Origin: Pempheris klunzingeri | Taxonomy: Eukaryota; Chordata; Actinopteri; Acropomatiformes; Pempheridae | Assembly (NCBI RefSeq): GCF_042242105.1 | Contig: NC_092032.1 | Span: 7,607,415-7,671,414 of the forward strand | Reading direction: 5' to 3' | Length of the DNA stretch: 64,000 bases | In this document: positions 56,740 to 64,000 of the stretch, one piece after another | How positions within the stretch are numbered: position 1 is the stretch's first letter | Layout: each line of letters begins with the position of its first letter | Position numbers and translations under genes: made by a program | Notes under the pieces: model-generated | The model's input: only the letters and a program-made list of their open reading frames with translations | Database searches by the model: none | Told to the model about the DNA's origin: nothing

Positions 56740-59700
56740 ATGACGGAGGAACTTGAGCAAATCCTGTCACAGCTGACACAGCCTGACAATGCAGTCATTC
56801 AGCAGGTAACGCCACAAGTAACTTTGTTCAAGACAACATTAGTTTGTTAGACAGATGACAAGCGTTGACAGCGAACGGTTATCTTATTAAACTTGCTAAC
56901 CTAGCGTTAGCTAAAGTTAACGTCTGGTACCGTCCGGCTAGTTAGCGAATTATCTATCGAGTATTAAGTGTCCTGCCGTTATTAGCTGTCTCCTGTCAGT
57001 TAAACTAAGTAGCTAACTTACACTTACTTTAGAAAATGGAAAATCGAGGCTCAGATTGTGAGTCATTTGGTATTGGTGCTCTGTGAACTCTACTATAAAC
57101 TATTTGTGGCAGCAAGCCAACTCAGTCAGACCTCTTTTGTCTCCCTTTAGGCCACAGCCAAGCTGAAACAGGCTTTCAAAGACCCAGCCATTATACCAGC
57201 TCTGTGTGCTGTCATGAGTGGCTCCCAAAATCCTCAGGTATTGTGTGAGTGAGTGATGGGTGTCAGCTCTTCTCTCCGTGTGCTTCATCTGTGTAAACCG
57301 CCTGAAATATTTTCCTGATTCTATGTCTCAGATCCGTCAGTCAGCTGCAGTGATGCTGAGGCTGAGAGTGAAGAAACATTGGAAGAAGATTAGCCCCAAT
57401 GACAGAGAGAGGTTTGCTTATTACTGTACTTTTATTGAAGCATTTCATTCTATTGAGCCACCTAGCTGTTACAGGAGAGATTAAGTTGAAAATTAGTTTT
57501 AATTGTGCTGTTTCCCTTCATTCATACAGCCTCAAGGCAGTGGTGCTGCAGGCCTTCATGCAGGAAGCAGAGTAAGCTGTTCATTCTGTATAACAATAAG
57601 TTACTTTGTCTTAAATAGAATTTATTGGTTCTAAATGACACTGACACAGATAAAATGTTAATTCCATGTATCTCTATTGTGCAGACACACAGTGCAGCAC
57701 TCGCTCTCCCAGCTGTGCGCAGTGATGGTTAAACATGAGACACCAGACCGCTGGCCTGCCCTGCTGCAGCTCCTCAACCAGGCCACCAAGAGCAGCAACC
57801 CTCATGACAGACAGGTACAGGACTCATGGAATAGCTGCTGTAGGAATTAAGATGAGTTTCACTGATCACCGATTTAACAGTTAGCTGTATTTTTGCAGGA
57901 GCTCAAAATGATGGCTGAACATCCCTAGACTCAGTTATATTCTATGACTACAAATCAGTGTTTACGTTTGTGTTATGTTTTTTTTATTGTATGACTTAGG
58001 AGCTATGGTTTGTGTAGAATTGTTTTAACTAATACAGTTTTGTGTTATATATTATTATCTTAGTCAATAACAGCCTTGGATTATCAATGCTCTTCTGTCC
58101 CAACAGGTTGGCCTCCTGCTGCTGAATAAGGTGATGGAGTCCAACCCTGAACCTTTCAGCCCTCACTACTGCCAGCTGCTGCAGCTGTTTAGTACTGTAC
58201 TGCAGGACCACAACAATCCAACAGCCTTATACTACTGCATCCTCACCCTCACAGCCATAACTGCATACACTGGCACAGAAGAGATGGTGAGGCAGTGTCT
58301 AAACAAACCTTATTATAAGGCGTTCAAAATGAACATGTTTTCGATACATGTTGCCCTTTAATGACTGAAGTGATGTTTTGCTGCCCTACAGAACCAGATG
58401 CGCTCTATCATCCCAAGTCTGATTGTCGCCCTGAAACACATCATCAAGGCAGATCAGGTAGATTGTACTATTGAAATGGCTGTTTCTGTTGCCATTTAAG
58501 TATGTTAATGGATATGGATGAATCAAGTTAATTTACTGGGCTTGTCTGTGTCACACAGGACCAAGCCAGCGAGGCCATGGAGGTGTTTAATGAGCTCATG
58601 GAGAGTGAAGTGTCCATCATTGTCTCTCATGTTGCTGAGATTGTCCATTTTTGCTTGGAGGTGGGAGCTGGATGTCTAAATCTGCCTTTATTTCCCAGTA
58701 TTGCGATCTGAATTTCATTTTAATTTCTGAACCAACAAATAATGTCTGCTGTCTGAGTGCTCGAAAGGGTCACAAATGAGAATTATAACATATGTTCAAT
58801 ATCAACGTTTGTGTCCAGGTAGGGACTGATACCACGCTGAGTGACTCTCTGCGGGTGAAAGCACTCTCTTGTATCGCCTTCCTCATCAAACTGAAGAGCA
58901 AGGTAAAATCACCCATCAACTGCTCCAAATACATGACCTTTATCTGCCTTTCATTTTTTAAATTAGTAACAACGTAATCATGGTGCACCTCAGTGCTTCT
59001 GGATTTGTTATTCCTCACAGGAGACGGCAAGCAGCTGCTGCTCAGTCTTGTCTTGATTTTAATGAACATTTAACAAGGTTTATGCACAGATAGTTGTAGC
59101 AGACCTTGACACAGTTGTTTAGTTTACAATGACTACAGATAAATTCCTTTTCTGCTGTTTTTGTGAAACATTGGTAAATGTGATATATGTCAATGGGAAC
59201 AAAAATCTTCAGGTGTCATAGGTCTGCAAAATTCTATGCAAGGTCATTTTTCTGATTGCATTCAAACAAAAGACAGAATAATTAAACTTTTCTGACTAAT
59301 TACACACAGTGTCAGATATCTTGATGAGAAACAAGGTGCCTTGTCTTTGTAATATAAAAAAACCCAAACAAAAATTTTCTCTGCTTTCTAGACTGTGCTG
59401 AAGCAGAAGCTGCTGAACCCCATCCTGCAGGCCATTTTCCCTGTGCTGATTGCAGCTCCCCCACCTGGTGAGCAGGACCCAGAGGACGAGGAGGACGACG
59501 ACAACGGGGATGGCACAGACAATGACAATCCCAAACACTGCGCTGCTCAGGTGGGAGACAGTTATTTGTTGTGTAACAAAATGAACTTTAGCAGACTCAA
59601 CATGGAGTTAGAAAGAAGACTGAACTTGATTAACTGTTTCTGTTGTTTCCAGATTATTGACACTATGGCACTCCATATGCCCCCAGAGAAACTGTTTCAA

Positions 59701-62700
59701 CAACTGGTAAGTCATCAAGGTGATTGATGTGAACTGTAACGCTTATGTTATGCTAAGGTGAGCTTTCTTTTTCAGTTTTTTTGGTTCGGCCAAGATGCAT
59801 CTTTAAAACTGCATCATACATTTAAATAACCTGTATTAAGTAAGAGTACTGTTCCCGTACCTGCCTCTTGACAATGCATTTTGCTTATGTGTTTTAGATG
59901 CCCCTCACTCAGGCTTGCCTTGCCAGTGAAAACCCCTATCAGAGGAAGGGTGGGCTTATGTGTCTTGCTGTGCTGGCTGAAGGATGTGCTGACCACATAC
60001 GCACCAAGTATGTGCAGTTGACATGGAAAACATTTCTCACACACACACACTGTGTATTTTCACAGGGATTTCAGTATATTTACCTTTTTGTCTGTATCTG
60101 TGTTAGTATGCTGTCAACAGTGCTGCAGACAGTGTGCCAGAGTCTTTCTGACAGTAATCAGGTGGTGCGCAGCGCCAGCCTGTTTGCCCTTGGACAGTTC
60201 TCTGAACATTTACAGGTGAGTCAACACTCAGCACAGCAACACATACAATGGTACGCACGGTTTTTGTGCTTTCTTACACCTGAATACTTTCATGGTTTTT
60301 TGAGAGTATACTTGAGAGTATTTAGAAATTGCTACTGTTATTATATTGCAAATATTTTTGGAAACACTCAGTTTAGACTTGGATATGTGTATGTATGAGT
60401 GGATTGTCTTTCATAGACAATGCTGCTTACTTAGCTTAGTTTCACAAATACAAGTGCACCTGTAAATCTCCAGTTTTACAGATTACAGATTGTTTCACTA
60501 TTATGGTAAAAGAAACATTTTTTGACAAGAATTTGTCTGTTTTCTGTTGCTCACTTTGTTTTTTGTCTATTCTTCCCAGCCGGAAGTGAGCAAGTACTGC
60601 ACAGAGTTGATGCCATTGCTGCTGGGCTACCTTTCATCCTTGAACCAGGCCAAGGTTGGCCATGTCACTAAGGCCTTTTATGCTCTAGAGAACTTCATGG
60701 AGAACCTAGGTAAGCTGAAGGGGTCCATGACATGACATTAATAAAATGTCCAATAAACCTAATAATCTAATCAACAAACTACATAAAATGACCCAAACTT
60801 GTGTTTTGAGTTATTCAGCTTATTTGGCTTCATCATACAGTTTCCAAGATGTCATTTTATTATTGTCCATGACTTAGCCAAAGCGTTTTTCCATGCAAAG
60901 TTTTTGGAAAAGCAATACATGCTTTATCTCTTCTTTTCTTTTTGCTAAACAGGAGCAGATATTGAGCCCTACCTGCCCACCCTGATGGAGACTATGTTGT
61001 CTGCCCTAAACAACACTGAAAACCTTAAGATAAAGGAGCTCGCTGTGTCTGCCATAGGTGCCATAGGTGAGAAGCTGTCAAAGATTTATCCAAGACCCTA
61101 ATTAATCATGCAATTCTTCTAAATTTCATAGTCAACGTATTAATATGAATTTTGCCAATTTTCCAAAGTCCCACTGTGAATCACTGTTTTATCAGCCAAT
61201 GCTGCCAAGGAGCTGTTGGTTCCCTACTTCCCTCCAGTTATCGAGAGTCTGAAGGGCTTCCTGACTACCACAACTGAGGAAATGAGGTCTCTGCAAACTC
61301 AGTCCTTGGGTAGGTAAACCCCAGAGATTCGTAAGAGAAAGGTAATAAGTAGTGATGTTGGTATATTTACAGCAAAACACATTTTCTTACTTATTCCTGG
61401 TGTCAACTTGGCAAGTAGATACTGTAGACTGTAGTCTGTTTTAATTTGTTGAGGCATCAGAAAATCCATCTCAATTAACAAATTGGCGGCTTGAATGAAT
61501 GAATGGATGGGTGCTGATCTTGTTGTTGCTGTTAGATACTCTCTCTGTGCTGGCCCGTACCATCGGCAAAGATGTCTTCAGCCCTCTTGCTGCAGAGTGT
61601 GTTCAGCTGGGCCTCAACCTCACCGACACCATCGACGATCCTGACTTGAGACGCTGCACGTATGTAATTTAGTGTGTGTAAATGTGGCCCAGTCCACACA
61701 CACACAGTCTATTAGATCAAAACATAAAGTGAAAAAAATACAAATCCATATGTATAAGTCTGTACAGACTTGAATATACCCATCGTTGTTTGAAGACAAA
61801 GTAAATATTTGCATATCATAGCATAAATCCACTTAAAATCCATTGTTTTCTGTGACCTTCACTTCTCTCTGGGCTTCCCCCTGGCAGGTACACTTTATAC
61901 TCAGCTGTGTCCACAGTGAGCCCAGACTGTTTGACTCCTCACCTCACTGCCATTACCACAGTCATGCTGCTCGCTCTCAAGTCCAATGAAGGCATTACGG
62001 TATAAAGCATACAAGCGACACCCTGAAACCTACAGGCTTTTCAATAATAACACCGCAGCCCGCTTTTCATCCTCCTCTGTCCTCTCCTCAGGCACACCTT
62101 GAGGAGGACAAGACATTTGTCCTCCTGGACGATGACGACGATGACGATGGTGATGGCGACAATGCAGAAGAAAAAGACGTGGATGATTTTCTGGAAGATG
62201 AAACTGAGACAGACGTCCATGATGTTGCAGGGTTAGGAGGTCACTCGCATGAACACACATGCTTGTTGAGCAAAATGACTATTCTCACCCCGAGTGACAC
62301 CACGTTTGTCCATCTCTCAGGTTCAGCGTGGAAAACGCCTTCATCGACGAGAAGGAGGATGCCTGTGACTCACTGGGAGAGATTGCCTTCAGTACTGGGT
62401 AACATAGATATTTACATCTGTTGTAATTCTGTAGGTAGCAACGAGTCATTTCTAAATTCTTGTCAGTCCTAATTTTATCAGATAGAAAGACGCCTGCAGT
62501 AGTATTAATTCTGTCAGGCACTTTCCTGTGTGCCTTTGTGTGTTTTAACTGGTGTTGCTGTGGTTTCCCCTGACAGTGCTGCCTTCCAGCCCTTCCTGGA
62601 GTCCAGCTTCCAGCAGGTTTACGAGATGAGAGATGTAAGTCACTGTGGCTGGCTGGTCGGCCCATTCACCCCTCTCAGCCTAATGTGCCGTGAAGAGCAC

Positions 62701-64000
62701 TTTGCTGTCTGTGTTTGCACATACATTGTGTCTCCCTGGATTTGTGTCTGTTTAGAAATGAAAGAGTCTGTAGGTTGATTGGTGATGTGAGTCTTGAACA
62801 CTTAACATGTCTTAGTAGCATTATCTTAAGCCAGCTTTAAAGGGTACCCAGTCCAGATCCTTGAAATGAATTATCTGTGAATTTTTCAATGCCCCTCTCA
62901 TCCATGGAGGTAGCACAGATGTTCATTTTCAGCTTTTGCTTAGTGGCTAATTTATTAATCATCCTCTTTTAGGTTATTTACCCTCCTCTTTCCAGTGGAC
63001 ATGTCATGTTTGTTCTTCAGGAAAGTCTGGGTCACCTTTACATTAGTTCCACTGGTCACAGTAGAGTTGGTGTCTTGCTTAGCAATGTTTCTCTTTCTCT
63101 CTCTACTCATGACACCATAAATCATTTTATTTGTTTGGGATGTATATTTACTTTATGCAAAACCTCCCATTACGCTCTAACTTTTTTTTAAAATCTTTTA
63201 ATCCTCTCTCATGTCCCCCCCAGTTTCCGCATGAGGACGTCCGCAGGGCAGCGTTTGGAGCCATGGGCCAGTTTTGTCGAGCTCAGCACAAAGTGTGGAA
63301 GGAGAATCCCACTGAGGCCAACCACCAGGGTAAAGCCTCTCTTCTCAGGGACTCCACACCACTGCTATTATTTTTAGGAAATACAGAAATGGGCAGTGCA
63401 ACTCTGCTGAAGCTGGAGATTAATAGTACATGTCTGCCTTGAGCCTACTTGTTTTTCACCCTTGATGTTCATTAATAGATGATGTACCATTGCAAACAGT
63501 AAAGTAGAAGCCAGCTTACTGCGTTGAAGCTTATTCCTCCTCTTACACATCTTGATTTCCTCCCGCAGCCCTGCTGAAGTTGCTGGATGTGGTGCTGCCT
63601 TGCTTTGTGGAAACGGTACGAACAGAGCACGAGCGCCAGGTTGTGATGGGCGTCCTGGAAACCATGAACAGTGTCATCAAGTCCTGCAAGGAGGAGGTTT
63701 TCAATAACCCCTCACGCCTTAAGGACATCAGTTATGTCATCCGTGATGTGCTCAAGAAAAAGGTGAGAAGGGGGCAGACTGATGGGGTTGGACTGTCCAG
63801 GTGGAAGTGATGCCGCTAACCCTCAACTACTTTTTTTTTTTTTTTTTCTTCTCTTCAGATTGTTTGTCAGGACAGCGGTGGAGATGAAGCTGATGATGAA
63901 GACCAACAGGTTGGCTGTCCTGTTGCTGCATGAATAATGAACATGAAAGTCCATTAACACAGTCTGGAGCGTCACCACGTTAGAGCAGATTTCTAATTCA
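56740..64000 (+). CDS. ipo4: Importin-4 (5' part; runs off the window)
   Basis: Twenty-four exons seen: 56740-56805, 57151-57237, 57332-57411, 57530-57571, 57685-57814, 58107-58286, 58392-58457, 58559-58660, 58819-58902, 59392-59550, 59653-59706, 59898-60007, 60107-60215, 60580-60709, 60953-61066, 61196-61309, 61536-61659, 61888-61999, 62092-62231, 62321-62398, 62577-62634, 63224-63329, 63569-63762, 63859-63909. They make about 830 in-frame codons; the human protein has about 1081 residues, so roughly 250 lie outside. It is a karyopherin-beta built of HEAT repeats (RQSAAVMLRLRVKK, YQRKGGLMCLAVLAEG, VVRSASLFALGQFSE, DDPDLRRCTYTLYSA). Acidic loops occur at EQDPEDEEDDDN and in the DDDDDDGDGD stretch of exon 19. 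Importin-4 carries cargo such as histones H3/H4, ribosomal proteins and the vitamin D receptor into the nucleus, released by RanGTP. Exon 3 (AGAG|GTTTGC) and exon 19 (CAGG|GTTAGG) have weak donors. Confidence 0.95.

Overview
The window is a piece of nuclear genome from a ray-finned fish, most likely a percomorph teleost. Genes have many small GT-AG exons, introns are rich in microsatellites and short interspersed repeats typical of teleosts, and there are fish-type copies of nanog and fen1 plus a Siglec-like receptor array. All exon coordinates were worked out by hand from reading frames, splice signals and remembered human or fish protein sequences; nothing was aligned by software.

Layout, left to right. 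(1) 1-17.1 kb, plus strand: slc22a17, an MFS organic-cation-transporter-like / lipocalin-2 receptor gene, with a GC-rich promoter, a noncoding first exon and nine coding exons. (2) 19.5-22.4 kb, plus strand: a short SUN-domain nuclear-envelope protein gene. A local duplication lies just before its first coding exon, and into it was pasted a 162-bp copy of the slc22a17 3' region. (3) 22.6-25.8 kb: repeats, a broken Ty3/gypsy pol fossil, and the decayed 5' end of a Siglec-like gene. (4) 26.8-36.8 kb, minus strand: two tandem Siglec-like inhibitory receptor genes. Copy 1 (467 aa) looks intact. Copy 2 has one frame-shifted Ig exon and a truncated Tc1 transposon just after its stop codon. (5) 38.3-43.3 kb, minus strand: fen1, eleven coding exons encoding 380 aa, with a perfect palindromic E2F site upstream. 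(6) 44.6-50.2 kb, plus strand: tm9sf1 (609 aa), divergent from fen1. (7) 50.3-53.1 kb, minus strand: nanog (435 aa), convergent with tm9sf1. (8) 56.7 kb to the right edge, plus strand: ipo4 (importin-4), first 24 exons, about 830 codons, running off the window.

The genes are unrelated in pathway: membrane transport, nuclear envelope, immune inhibition, DNA replication and repair, endomembrane trafficking, pluripotency and nuclear import. slc22a17, tm9sf1 and ipo4 share conserved linkage (human chr14q11-q12), whereas the human homologues of fen1 and nanog lie on other chromosomes. I found no convincing new molecular system. The most unusual structures are the templated insertion beside the SUN gene, the in-frame Thr-Asn hexanucleotide tract in that gene, the decaying Siglec-like array, and a stray copy of ipo4 exon 5 upstream of ipo4.
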